Of a stretch of 64,000 nt of DNA, positions 23,416 through 34,272 are shown in pieces (position 1 is the stretch's first letter; the number at the start of each line of letters is the position of its first letter). A program made the position numbers and the translations under genes. A model generated the notes under the pieces. It ran no database searches, had not been told where the DNA came from, and saw nothing but the letters and a program-made list of their open reading frames with translations. The DNA is from Siphonodentalium dalli. Lineage: Eukaryota; Mollusca; Scaphopoda; Gadilida; Siphonodentaliidae. The DNA is taken from contig CP136065.1 of NCBI GenBank assembly GCA_032622095.1, positions 156,309,577 to 156,373,576 on the forward strand. Reading direction: 5' to 3'.

Positions 23416-24243
23416 CAAGTGTAATTGATGAGAGAATGTGATAAATATGCAAAGAAATACCACCCCCACCATTTGTGGTTACATATGGGACACGTCGGTG
23501 ATTCATAATTTTCAGAGATCATCAAAATTTAATGACCTTGATGGATTGCATATTCTTTCATGAATGATGTGAGTTTCTGGGCATATGATACCCAGAGTTC
23601 CACAATAGGGCAGCCCTGTGCACAAACGCCAATTATTCGACTGGTCGTGAGAATTACAATATCGTGATTCTCATTACGATATTGAGTGATAATGCCAAAG
23701 TTCGAACACTCTTGGCTCTTACAAAAATACTGGAAGTGGTGGAATCATAACGAAAATGGATACCAGTAATGCAGTTATGACACCGTCTTATTTTTGCGTG
23801 AACACGCACTCTTACAATGAATACGGAGGGGGTTATATATGCCTAATATCACGTCGAAATTGATTGTAAATTGTATTCCCAATACCGGAAGTGCAGATAA
23901 TGACAGTCGCGTTTTAGAAACAGCATATTCCAGTAGAGGCCTGCGGATTAATTTCACATCGGTCTTCGAATCAAGTTTTATTAGAATGCCTGCGGGCGAT
24001 AAGGCATTTGTTAGACACATCTGTCTTCTCAAACCTATTGAGATGTTATTGCCCTGAGCTAGATCAAGATATTTCTGATTTGCAGTTTGCTGGTATGTGG
24101 CTTCTGTGCTGTCTTAATTCGATATGCAATTTTATGAGAGAAATATCTTCTCGGGTTTTAAACATTGAAAGCTCCTTTTATCGGTCGCAATTGCAAATGT
24201 GGGCGTATTAAGTTGATTTGGGCATGCATATTTATTCATATCC
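23416..24243. other. No recognisable feature
   Basis: Stop-rich. The overlapping frames 23775-24032 (minus) and 23839-24057 (plus) are mutual shadows without a recognised domain. Confidence 0.35.
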
Positions 24244-24252
24244 GTCAGTATG

Positions 24253-24572
24253 GCTGAAGGGGTCACTCTCACCAACAAAGTGGTGAAGGGTACACAAGTT
24301 TTGAAAATGTGCTGAAGTGTACACAGGGTTTGTGATCGACACAGTCACTTCGAATGTGTTCCTGACAGTATGGCACCCATCAGCAGGTTGTTCTCGGTTC
24401 ATTTTAATGATCATTGGAACGTAAACAATTATTCGCTAACAGAAATCATAACAAATAAAAAAAAATAAACATCATTTAGAATGAGATTTCAAAACATGTG
24501 TACCCTTCAGCACATTTTCATAACATGTGTACCCTTCTGCACTTTTTGTTTTGGTGAGAGTGACCGTTCAGC
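24253..24572. mobile_element. MITE with 9-bp target duplication
   Basis: A 320-bp non-coding element flanked by perfect direct 9-mers GTCAGTATG (24244-24252 and 24573-24581). The termini are inverted: GCTGAAGGGGTCACTCTCAC at the left and GTGAGAGTGACCGTTCAGC at the right. The inverted homology continues inward for about 80 bp (GTACACA[A/T]GTT-TGAAAATGTGCTGAA). A 9-bp duplication fits Mutator-superfamily transposition best, with other 8-10-bp superfamilies possible. The intact duplication suggests a fairly recent insertion. Confidence 0.8.
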
Positions 24573-24581
24573 GTCAGTATG

Positions 24582-25765
24582 ACAAGTGATATTGATCTAA
24601 TATAATAAGTCAGGGTAACACCTCGTTCAGACCATCGCAAATATGTGCCATTCGAGCATGGATAAAGGTGGAACTATACATGTACATATATTTTACTTCC
24701 CATGCAGTTAGCTGTGGTACATGCAGACGCAATTTATATATGAGCATTTATTCGTTCGTATTCTGTCGCACTTAGCTTTCCGTATCGAAATATCAGCAAT
24801 AACACGTACGAGTGTAGAAAGTGAGTCCATCGGGGCATTCCTGTGCAGCGATCGTTCAATGAGAGTATATGTGATAACGGCAGATTGGTCGCAAGCGACT
24901 GCATCTGTCACTCGGACCCACGGGACGATAAAATAATTTATATAAATAAAGGTACACACGCGTGTACTAAACACTCCATTCGTATACAAATGACTAGCCA
25001 AGCGTTCCTATCAAATGGCTGCTTTTTATTATCAAAATCATAAGCTGGGAATTCAAAGGTTGTATATATATACGTGATTAAAGTTGTTTCTCTTCTACTA
25101 TTTCGAATTAGCAACACAGACGTACATGTAGTAGATTGGACATTGTCCCAAATTAAAGTCAACTACATGGCCTCCTTTCCTTTCACTTTAAACATCCTGC
25201 GCAAATTGAATCCCCGCATAACCATGGATATTTGCAATAAAGATTGAACACATCATGTAGTTGTGAGAATCAGTTGCGAAACTATTTACGCATCCATTTA
25301 TAAGGGCATGATAACTGATTAGGTGGGGTATTGTCTGCATGGGTAAAAGGTATATTCTGGTTTAACGTATTCATTCTGGTTTAGCGTATTCTGGTTTAAG
25401 TTTGTATCAAAAACTATAATGGGGAACGATACGATAGGCATCAACGCTTTGTCATATTCATATTGTTTGACACACTTTCTCGCTCGTTTCCACTTACGTA
25501 GACCTTTACTCAGTTAACCTTGTTATATCATTGTTAACTTAGAAACTTCCACTGAATCATCACCGTTGAAACAGAATCTGATCGGATATAATAATATCGC
25601 ATTGGCAGACAGCCAGATCATTTCAAATGGGACCCAGAAATATAAGATAGTATCTATTGTTATCGTATTAATTGTTGCGGTTTCTTTTCTCCGTATTCGA
25701 TTTCACGTCAATTATTGCCATAACTAGTTGAATAAGATGAAGATTGTTGGACCATTGCAAGAGCA
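24582..25765. other. No recognisable feature
   Basis: Unique sequence. The overlapping frames at 24708-25162 on both strands have no recognisable domain. Three short tandem TATTCTGGTTTA phrases lie at 25350-25398. Confidence 0.35.
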
Positions 25766-25812
<47 letters not shown>

Positions 25813-25989
25813 TGTACGATTATGTTAGCCAACCACGATCGCGCCCCGCGATCGCGATCGTAAATCGCGATCAGATCGTATATACCCACCGACATCATAA
25901 ATATGTCATTGTGGTCAGCGCACCAGTGGTAATTAAAATAACACCCCACAGAGCCCAGACTTTTCAGAACGAGGTCAGCACTCGTCCCG

Positions 25990-26860
25990 ACATTAGCCCT
26001 GACCTTGACCTCGCTCATATATGCTCATATAGGCATGTTTCTGGACCTCGACCGATCCGACTAAAATTTAATATGTAGGCATACTTTGATCCCGGGAACA
26101 ATACGGGTGGGTCAAATTTCACGTGCGATCGCGTCCTTGACCTTGACCTCTCTCATATATGCTCATGTAGGCATGTTTCTGATCCTTGACCGATCCCACT
26201 CAAATTTGGTATATATGCCTACTTTGATCCCGGGAACAATTTGGGCTGGTCCAATTGCACCTGGGAACGTGTCATTGACCTTGACCTTGAGCTCGCTCAT
26301 ATTCGCTTATATAGGCATGTTTCTGAACCTCGATCGATCCGACTCAAATTTGGTATGTAGGCCTACTTTGACCCCGGGAACAATATGGGCGGTTCCAATT
26401 TCACGTGCGATTGCGTCCTTTACATTGACCTTGACATCGGTCATACAGACATGTTTCTTGATATTTACCGATCCGGCTCAAATTTGGTATGTAGGACTAC
26501 TTTAATCCCGGGGACAATATGGACGGGTCCAATTTCACGCGCGGCCGTGTCCTTGAACGTTACCTCGCTCATATACGCTCATATAGGCATGTTTCTGGAC
26601 CTCGACCTTCCGACTAAAATTTGATATGTAGATCTAATTTGATCCCGGGAACAATATGGGCAAGTCCAATTTAACGTACGACAATGTCATTGACCTTGAC
26701 CATGTACGCTCATATAGGCATGTTTCTGAACCTCGACCGATTCGACTCAAATTTGATATGTAGGTCTACTTTGCTACCGATCGAACAATAGTTAGTCCAG
26801 ACGGAGGCGATCACTAAGAAATCACTAAATAGCCCGGACGAAGTCGGGCACATCAGCTAG
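25990..26860 (+). mobile_element. Helitron-like unit, left arm (137-bp subrepeats)
   Basis: Six tandem subrepeats, with GGCATGTTTCTG phrases at 26032, 26170, 26314, 26448, 26586 and 26717 (period 131-144). Each contains CAAATTTGGTATGTAGGC, GATCCCGGGAACAATATGGG and CCTTGACCTTGACCTC. The unit ends GCCCGGACGAAGTCGGGCAC then ATCAGCTAG followed by T, the same hairpin plus CTAG terminus as the array at 39431-43433. A clear 5' TC end is not visible. Confidence 0.65.
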
Positions 26861-29800
26861 TGTCATATAAATTGTTATTTTACTTACCTACTTTTCGAGG
26901 TGCCAGGACACTCTACAGAGATATCATTCCACATTAGTTGATGCATATGTGTAGACAGTGTGACCGCTGGTAGTGGAAAACCATCCCACGCAGTTGAAAT
27001 TTGGGAAAAGTAGGTCATCACGGACTTCAATACTTCTATGTACAAACCGAACATTATCGCTATTATGGCCCGTTGTTTTTAGGGCTCCAGGACACTCCAC
27101 ACGCATAACCCACGAACATAACAGGTATGTCATTGTGGTCAACACATCAGCCCTAATTACAATTTAACCCCACGCAGCTGGATTTCTAGAGCACGAGGTC
27201 AGCACGGGTCCCGACATATTCGTCGTGATTTCATATAAATTGGCATTTCTACCTAATTTCGAGGTACCAGGACACTCTACAGAGATATCCCTCCACATTA
27301 GTTGATGCATATTTGTAGACAGTGTGACCGCTGGTAGTGGAAAACCACCCCACGCAGTTGAAATTTGGGAAAAGTAGGTCATCACGGACTTCAATATGTC
27401 TATGTACAAACCGAACATTATCGCTATTATGGGCCGTTTTTAGGGCTCCAGGACACTACACACGCATAACCCACGAACATAGCAGGTATGTCATTGTGGT
27501 CAACACATCAGCCCTAATTACAATTTAACCCCACGCAGCTGGATTTCTAGAGCACGAGGTCAGCACGGGTCCCGACATATTCGTCGTGATTTCATATAAA
27601 TTGGCATTTCTACCTAATTTCGAGGTACCAGGACACTCTACAGACATATCCCTCCACAAATTTTCCACTACCAGCGGTCACACTGTCTACACATATGCAT
27701 CAACTAATGTGGAGGGATGTCTCTGTAGAGTGTCCTGGCACCTCGAAATTAGGTAGAAATGACAATTTATATGAAATCACGACGAATATGTCGGGACCCG
27801 TGCTGACCTCGTGCTCTAGAAATCCAGCTGCGTGGGGTTAAATTGTAATTAGGGCTGATGTGTTGACCACAATGACATACCTGTTTTGTTCGTGGGTTAT
27901 GCGTGTGGAGTGTCCTGGAGCCCTAAAAACGGGCCATAATAGCGATAATGTTCGGTTTGTACATAGACGTATTGAAGTCCGTGATGACCTGTTTTTACCA
28001 AATTTCAACTGCGTGGGGTGGTTTTCCACTACCAGCGGTCACACTGTCTACAAATATGCATCAACTAATGTGGAGGGATATCTCTGTAGAGTGTCCTGGT
28101 ACCTCGAAATTAGGTAGAAATGCCAATTTATATGAAATCACGACGAATTTGTCGGGACCCGTGCTGACCTCGTGCTCTAGAAATCCAGCTGCGTGGGGTT
28201 AAATTGTAATTAGGGCTGATGTGTTGACCACAATGACATACCTGTTATGTTCGTGGGTTATGCGTGTGAAGTGTCATGGAGCCCTAAAAACGGGCCATAA
28301 TAGCGATAATGTTCGGTTTGTACATAGAAGTATTGAAGTCCGCGATGACCTGCTTTTACCAAATTTCAACTGCATGGGGTGGTTTTCCACTACCAGCGGT
28401 CACACTCTCTACACATATGCATCAACTAATGTGGAGGGATATCTCTGTAGAGTGTCCTGGCACCTCGAAATTAGGTTAAAATACCAATTTATATGAAATC
28501 ACGACGAATATGTCGGGACCCGTGCTGACCTCGTGCTCTAGAAATCCAGCTGCGTGGGGTTAAATTGTAATTAGGGCTGATGTGTTGACCACAATGACAT
28601 ACCTGTTATGTTCGTGGGTTATGCGTGTGGAGTGTCCTGGAGCCCTAAAAACGGGCCATAATAGCGATAATGTTCGGTTTGTACATAGAAGTATTGAAGT
28701 CCGTGATGACCTGTTTTTACCAAATTTCAACTGCGTGGGGTGGTTTTCCACTACCAGCGGTCACACTGTCTACACATATGCATCAACTAATGTGGAGGGA
28801 TATCTCTGTAGAGTGTCCTGGTACCTCGAAATTAGGTAGAAATGCCAATTTATATGAAATCACGACGAATATGTCGGGACCCGTGCTGACCTCGTGCTCT
28901 AGAAATCCAGCTGCGTGGGGTTAAATTGTAATTAGGGCTGATGTGTTGACCACAATGACATACCTGTTATGTTCGTGGGTTATGCGTGTGTAGTGTCCTG
29001 GAGCCCTAAAAACGGCCCATAATAGCGATAATGTTCGGTTTGTACATAGACATATTGAAGTCCGTGATGACCTGTTTTTACCAAATTTCAACTGCCTGGG
29101 GTGGTTTTCCACTACCAGCGGTCACACTGTCTACAGATATGCATCAACTAATTTGGAGGGATATCTCTGTAGAGTGTCCTGGTACCTCGAAATTAGGTAG
29201 AAATGCCAATTTATATGAAATCACGACGAATATGTCGGGACCCGTGCTGACCTCGTGCTCTAGAAATCCAGCTGCGTGGGGTTAAATTGTAATTAGGGCT
29301 GATGTGTTGACCACAATGACATACCTGTTATGTTCGTGGATTATGCGTGTGGAGTATCTTGGAGCCCTAAAAACGGGCCATAATAGCGATAATGTTCGGT
29401 TTGTACATAGAAGTATTGAAGTCCGTGATGACCTACTTTTCCCAAATTTCAACTGCGTGGGGTGGTTTTCCACTACCAGCGGTCACACTGTCTACAAATA
29501 TGCATCAACTAATGTGGAGGGATATCTCTGTAGAGTGTCCTGGTACCTCGAAATTAGGTAGAAATGCCAATTTATATGAAATCACGACGAATATGTCGGG
29601 ACCCGTGCTGACCTCGTGCTCTAGAAATCCAGCTGCGTGGGGTTAAATTGTAATTAGGGCTGATGTGTTGACCACAATGACATACCTGTTATGTTCGTGG
29701 GTTATGCGTGTGGAGTGTCCTGGAGCCCTAAAAACAACGGGCCATAATAGCGATAATGTTCGGTTTGTACATAGAAGTATTGAAGTCCGTGATGACCTAC

Positions 29801-29949
29801 TTTTCCCAAATTTCAACTGCGTGGGATGGTTTTCCACTACCAGCGGTCACACTGTCTACACATATGCATCAACTAATGTGTAATGATATCTCTGTAGAGT
29901 GTCCTGGCACCTCGAAAAGTAGGTAAGTAAAATAACAATTTATATGACA
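26861..29949. repeat. 361-bp dimeric satellite with central inversion
   Basis: About 8.5 units of 361 bp. Units left of about 27658 run on the minus strand and those to the right on the plus strand. In the right block TTTTCCACTACCAGCGG recurs at about 27659, 28022, 28383, 28744, 29105, 29467 and 29829. Each unit is a diverged dimer of about 180-bp halves. Both halves share TGCGTGGGGT near the start, AGTGTCCTGG mid-way, and CCGTG-TGACCT near the end. The palindrome arms beyond (25900-25990) contain a third, diverged monomer. Conserved frames of 63-85 codons repeat in every unit, but they occur on both strands and reflect low divergence rather than coding. Confidence 0.9.
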
Positions 29950-30830
29950 CTAGCTGATGTGCCCGACTTCGTCCGGGCTATTTAGTGATTTCTTAGTGAT
30001 CGCCTCCGTCTGGACTAACTATTGTTCGATCGGTAGCAAAGTAGACCTACATATCAAATTCGAGTCGAATCGGTCGAGGTTCAGAAACATGCCTATATGA
30101 GCGTACATGGTCAAGGTCAATGACATTGTCGTACGTTAAATTGGACTTGCCCATATTGTTCCCGGGATCAAATTAGATCTACATATCAAATTTTAGTCGG
30201 AAGGTCGAGGTCCAGAAACATGCCTATATGAGCGTATATGAGCGAGGTAACGTTCAAGGACACGGCCGCGCGTGAAATTGGACCCGTTCATATTGTCCCC
30301 GGGATTAAAGTAGTCCTACATACCAAATTTGAGCCGGATCGGTAAATATCAAGAAACATGTCTGTATGACCGATGTCAAGGTCAATGTAAAGGACGCAAT
30401 CGCACGTGAAATTGGAACCGCCCATATTGTTCCCGGGATCAAAGTAGGCCTACATACCAAATTTGAGTCGGATCGATCGAGGTTCAGAAACATGCCTATA
30501 TAAGCGAATATGAGCGAGCTCAAGGTCAAGGTCAATGACACGTTCCCAGGTGCAATTGGACCAGCCCAAATTGTTCCCGGGATCAAAGTAGGCATATATA
30601 CCAAATTTGAGTGGGATCGGTCAAGGTCCAGAAACATGCCTACATGAGCATATATGAGAGAGGTCAAGGTCAAGGACGCGATCGCACGTGAAATTTGACC
30701 CACCCGTATTGTTCCCGGGATCAAAGTATGCCTACATATTAAATTTTAGTCGGATCGGTCGAGGTCCAGAAACATGCCTATATGAGCATATATGAGCGAG
30801 GTCAAGGTCAGGGCTAATGTCGGGACTAGT
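29950..30830 (-). mobile_element. Helitron-like unit, right arm
   Basis: Reverse-complement copy of 25990-26860. It begins with CTAG at 29950 (preceded by A), then the GCCCGACTTCGTCCGGGC hairpin and the 137-bp subrepeats. Differences from the left arm are isolated substitutions, so the two share recent ancestry. Confidence 0.65.
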
Positions 30831-30997
30831 GCTGACCTCGTTCTGAAAAGTCTGGGCTCTGTGGGGTGTTATTTTAATTACCACTGGTGCGCTGACCACA
30901 ATGACATATTTATGATGTCGGTGGGTATATACGATCTGATCGCGATTTACGATCGCGATCGCGGGGCGCGATCGCGGTTGGCTAACAGAATCGTACA

Positions 30998-31028
<31 letters not shown>

Positions 31029-31030
31029 CA

Positions 31031-31678
31031 GGAACGTCTGTACTTGGATAATTTTCACGATAGCGGTACTGAGTGTTGAGTTCCACGGGTATACATGTAC
31101 ACGATACCAGACTCGAATTAGTAGAATATACATAAGTGTCATTGTGTCTATAAACGATGGATAACTTGATTTAGATGTCAATCACAATTAGTTAATTCCT
31201 TGCGTTAACAAATTGTTAACCATTGTTTACATATATAGTAGCATAGTAGCTATCGGTAGTAGCGATTAAGTACGTTATTTGGTAGATCATGTCATGAATC
31301 TCTGCTCTGGCTGGTATCTGGAGAAGACGGCCCCGCGAGAAGACGGCCCCAGAGAAGTTGGCCCCGTTAATATAGATGGAAGTTGAATGAAGCCTTAAAT
31401 CGGAGAATGTTTATGGAGGCTATTAATTGTGAAGTCCGCATTGTTATCTTAATAATAACAACACAATGAACTTCAATTAAAGGCAGACAGTAACGCTGAA
31501 ATGGTCACTGTCAGCCCATTTCGTTCAGTTGGGTATCCGGCTGTTTTAAATGTTCAGTTGGGTACCCTGCTTTTATAAAATTTACATTTGCATGGGTACC
31601 CAGCTTTACGAAAGCAGTCTGCAGGACATATGTCCGCAAACAAATACGTTAACGCGATAGATTTAGGAAGACAACTAC
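31031..31678. other. Mostly unassigned; short tandem motifs
   Basis: Three copies of GAGAAG[A/T][C/T]GGCCCC lie at 31322-31366. Alternating TTCAGTTGGGTA[C/T]CC phrases lie at 31527-31611, followed by an inverted GGGTACCCAGC. No gene is seen. Confidence 0.4.
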
Positions 31679-31889
31679 AGTAATGCCCTAAATAATCGAC
31701 TCCTTAACCACAGCATAATTATGGGTAACTTTTCAGGATTTAGACGGAAATATGTCTTGTTGCCATTCATCGGAAAGCTATCAGTGAGAGCTTTCCGATG
31801 AATGGCAACAAGCCATATTTCCGACTAAATCCTGAAAAGTTACCCATAATTCTGCTGTGGTTAAGGAGTCGATTATTTAGGGCATTACT
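31679..31889. mobile_element. Near-perfect 211-bp palindrome (hairpin MITE)
   Basis: Two arms of about 101 bp with only three or so mismatches face each other across a 9-base loop ATCAGTGAG (31780-31788). Outer ends are AGTAATGCCCTAAATAATCG and its complement. Arm landmarks are CCTTAACCACAGC, ATGGGTAACTTTTCAGG and TGCCATTCATCGGAAAGCT. If transcribed it would form a long dsRNA hairpin. Flanks do not show an unambiguous target duplication. Confidence 0.85.
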
Positions 31890-31928
31890 TTACTAGTACT
31901 GCAAACATAAAAGTGACAGGGAGGAGTA

Positions 31929-32344
31929 AGGGTACGTTCATACGCTGGCAAGTTTGCACGACATGTTTTTGCGGGCATTTCGTCATAGAAATCCACATGG
32001 TGCCAGAATATGAACGGAAACATGCACATAACATGCATCTTTACCAAAGCGAACGACATGAGAAGTAAAATTTATATAGTTCCATTTTTAACGGTGCTAC
32101 TACCATTTGCCTTCAAATACCTGTATGATGTATTCTTGCCAGTTAATTGCATGTTATTTACAGGCAAATTCAGGTAGCATCGCTACAGGTGGAACTACAG
32201 AGATTTTACTTCGCACGTAGTCAGCTGTGGTACAGTTGCATATTATATGCTTGTTTCCGTTCATATTATGGCACCATATCGTTTTCTACGACAAAATGCC
32301 TGCAAACCATACCGTGCAAACTTGCCAGTGTATGAACGTACCCT
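31929..32344. mobile_element. Long-TIR MITE
   Basis: Starts AGGGTACGTTCATACGCTGG and ends with the complement (one mismatch over the first 30 bp). Inverted homology extends about 120 bp inward (CAAGTTTGCACG, GCATTTCGTC/GACAAAATGC, TGGTGCCA-AATATGAACGG). The 416-bp element is non-coding. It lies 40 bp from the palindrome at 31679. Confidence 0.8.
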
Positions 32345-32345
32345 A

Positions 32346-32740
32346 ACTGTAAAGGAAAGTGCGAATTACAACTAATCATATTATAAAGTTCACCAAAAGC
32401 GCACACATGCATAAACTGGATATCAATTTAACACAAAACACTAACCCAAAAAAACTTAGGAGCGTAACAAAGCAACTACTAATAATTTTGTCTTCCGATG
32501 CTTCAATTCCTGACCTACTGCATCGCATTATATTAGCTCCGAAACTTATAGCCCTGATGACCGAGAGAAGCCGAATTGCTAAACTCGTTATCTCTGTCAA
32601 ATGGTGAACTTTCCAATGAACCAATACAATGCAAACCTTTTAAGTACGTCTGTCTGTGGAATGAATTCTATAGGAATTAACTGGGGACGATCTAGATGCC
32701 CCCAAAGGGTTCTAACATGGGTAACTTTGTACAAGGAAGA
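32346..32740. other. Unidentified open stretch
   Basis: Both strands are open for 82 codons between about 32359 and 32624. Neither frame shows a motif I recognise, and double-strand openness is common by chance. I see no supporting exon signals. Confidence 0.2.
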
Positions 32741-33240
32741 TAAAGGTCTAGGTTAAGATTTCTAAAGTGACGCTGTTAGTGTCAGGGACAGGGATGGGGG
32801 AGAGGCAACAAAGTCCATAACATGTTTTTGATCGCCGATTTCCACCAAATTTATATATAGCCATGCATATCCATTGTATGGGAAGTCTAATAGTGTGGTT
32901 TAAAGATGCAAAAAGAGGCGCCGCTCGAGTCAGGGATGTGGGATGGAAGGGGCTCCAAAATTCATATAATTTTTTTTTTATCAAATTTATACATATTATT
33001 TTCCATGATACGTTGCATCTAACCTTGTGGTTGGTGCCGTTTGGGTCAGGGATGTGGAAGGGAAGGACACTAATTTTTTATTAGAATGGGCGTAGTTGGC
33101 TTTATCTACCAAACTTATATACAGTCACATCCATGATATGAGGAGTCTGCATGTGTGGTTTAAAGGTGTCTAAAATAGCACCGCTCGAGTTGACTATGGC
33201 AAAATAGTGGTCCTCGATGAGGAATAGTCCACTCGCCGCG
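32741..33240 (-). repeat. 145-bp repeat family, short block (inverted)
   Basis: Three or so units related to the 50.1-52.3 kb array but on the opposite strand. Shared phrases are GTGTGGTTTAAAG, GCCGATTTCCACCAAATTTA, GTCAGGGA[C/T]G and ATGGGAAGTCTAAT, with GGCGCCGCTCGAGTCAGGGA at unit junctions. Confidence 0.6.
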
Positions 33241-33372
33241 ATTCAGCCGTACTAGTCCTTTCTTCACTAAATGGATTATCCCACTCAGTTATAAAGGTAT
33301 ACATTTGAATGGTTATTATTCATTTGAAGGGGTGTACATGAAAAAATAGCAGACGACAGGTGTACGAAAAGA

Positions 33373-33450
33373 GAGTTAGTGTGGGCTCGGGAGTTAGTGT
33401 GAGTTCGGGAGTTAGTGTGCGCTCCGGAGTTAGGGTGGGCTCGGGAGTAG
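33373..33450. repeat. 18-bp minisatellite
   Basis: About four and a half tandem copies of GGAGTTAGTGTGGGCTCG with substitutions. Encodes a THTNSR-type artefact frame on the minus strand. Confidence 0.85.
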
Positions 33451-34161
33451 TCAGGTATGGGGATGGGAGCTAGTGCCACCAAAATTGATTACAATATTGT
33501 TTGCACCAAATTGACACACATTCTTGTAATGCAGACCAAAGAAAAACGACCATGTTCAGCAAAAAGCTCCCCAATTTTCTTCCACTGCCAAACGGACCAA
33601 TGCTCCGTTAATTAACTGTCTCCGATGCCGTATATGTGTACGTTCACGGTAACTTTCAACAGTGTATACGTGCGAACTCAGCCATTCTGTCGTTGGTGGT
33701 CCATGCAGACAATAGCGGCAGCCCGAGCGTCTGTAAAAATCACGTAATATCACTATCCATCTTTGGTAGATAACAACCCTCTATTGATCACAAGTCATCT
33801 CGAAGCTAGATCATATTTGCTCACAATACCAAAGAAGAGGCAACCAGCTTCTCTTATCGTCCATAAAACTCGCTTTTATTGAGACCTCATATTTTTTCTC
33901 TATGGAAATCAATTATTGGTTTTGACACGTTTCTGTGATTTACGTCCGATTGACAGAAGTGCAATAGGAATTGCGTGAAAATAGTAGAGCGTTGATCGAT
34001 TCGTGTCGACTATTTATTGTATGTCGAATTTAATTGGGTTCTGAGTGATCCCAATGGCGGGAAAATACACGGTTGATAGCCGCTTGTGTAGTCGAGTTCG
34101 GAATCACAATCGCAACCTTTTTGGTACCGAACAATAGTTAATAAATAGAGCATGGATTGGA
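33451..34161. other. No recognisable feature
   Basis: Unique stop-rich sequence. The 33556-33753 minus frame (Arg-rich) has no recognised domain. Confidence 0.3.
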
Positions 34162-34272
34162 GTTGACTACGCGGTATACATTATGCATGCTCAGTGAGGA
34201 TGTGTATAATTTACTACGCGAAGCTGAGTGAACTATGCCCACCCCATTGGGCACTATAACCGCGTAGTCAAC
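34162..34272. mobile_element. Short TIR/hairpin element
   Basis: GTTGACTACGCGGTATA at the left is inverted at the right (TATAACCGCGTAGTCAAC, ending 34272). Outside, AATAAAT and ATATTTATT extend the symmetry weakly. The interior also has an inverted GCTCAGTGA/CTGAGTGA pair. About 111 bp, non-coding. Confidence 0.55.

Larger units (their letters stand above)
25766..31030. repeat. Giant 5.3-kb palindrome
   Basis: The left arm 25766-27657 and right arm 27659-31030 are reverse complements, apart from different satellite copy number (about 2 against 6.3 units) and scattered substitutions. The outer ends are a TA microsatellite followed by GAGAGAGA and a CGATCGCG-rich patch (25828-25880 and 30935-30985). 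The arms then hold a 137-bp repeat block, a Helitron-type 3' end, and the 361-bp satellite. The very low divergence between outer arms implies recent inverted duplication or gene conversion. All longer frames inside are repeat translations. Confidence 0.85.

Noticed and set aside
25828-25880. CGATCGCG cluster as a CpG island promoter
   Set aside because: Only about 50 bp, mirrored at 30935-30985 as part of the palindrome. Better explained as low-complexity repeat sequence.
26086-26505. 139-codon frame conserved at 30305-30724
   Set aside because: The conservation is that of the two palindrome arms. The frame follows 137-bp Helitron subrepeats and has no coding signature.
27164-29883. Families of conserved 63-85-codon frames repeated every 361 bp
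   Set aside because: Satellite units are nearly identical, so any frame is conserved. Open frames occur on both strands and no domain is recognisable.
26861-29949. CRISPR-like regular repeat spacing
   Set aside because: The repeats are 361 bp, contiguous and without unique spacers, in clearly eukaryotic sequence.
32359-32624. Opposed 82-codon frames
   Set aside because: No recognisable motif on either strand and no splice or homology support. Kept only as an unidentified stretch.
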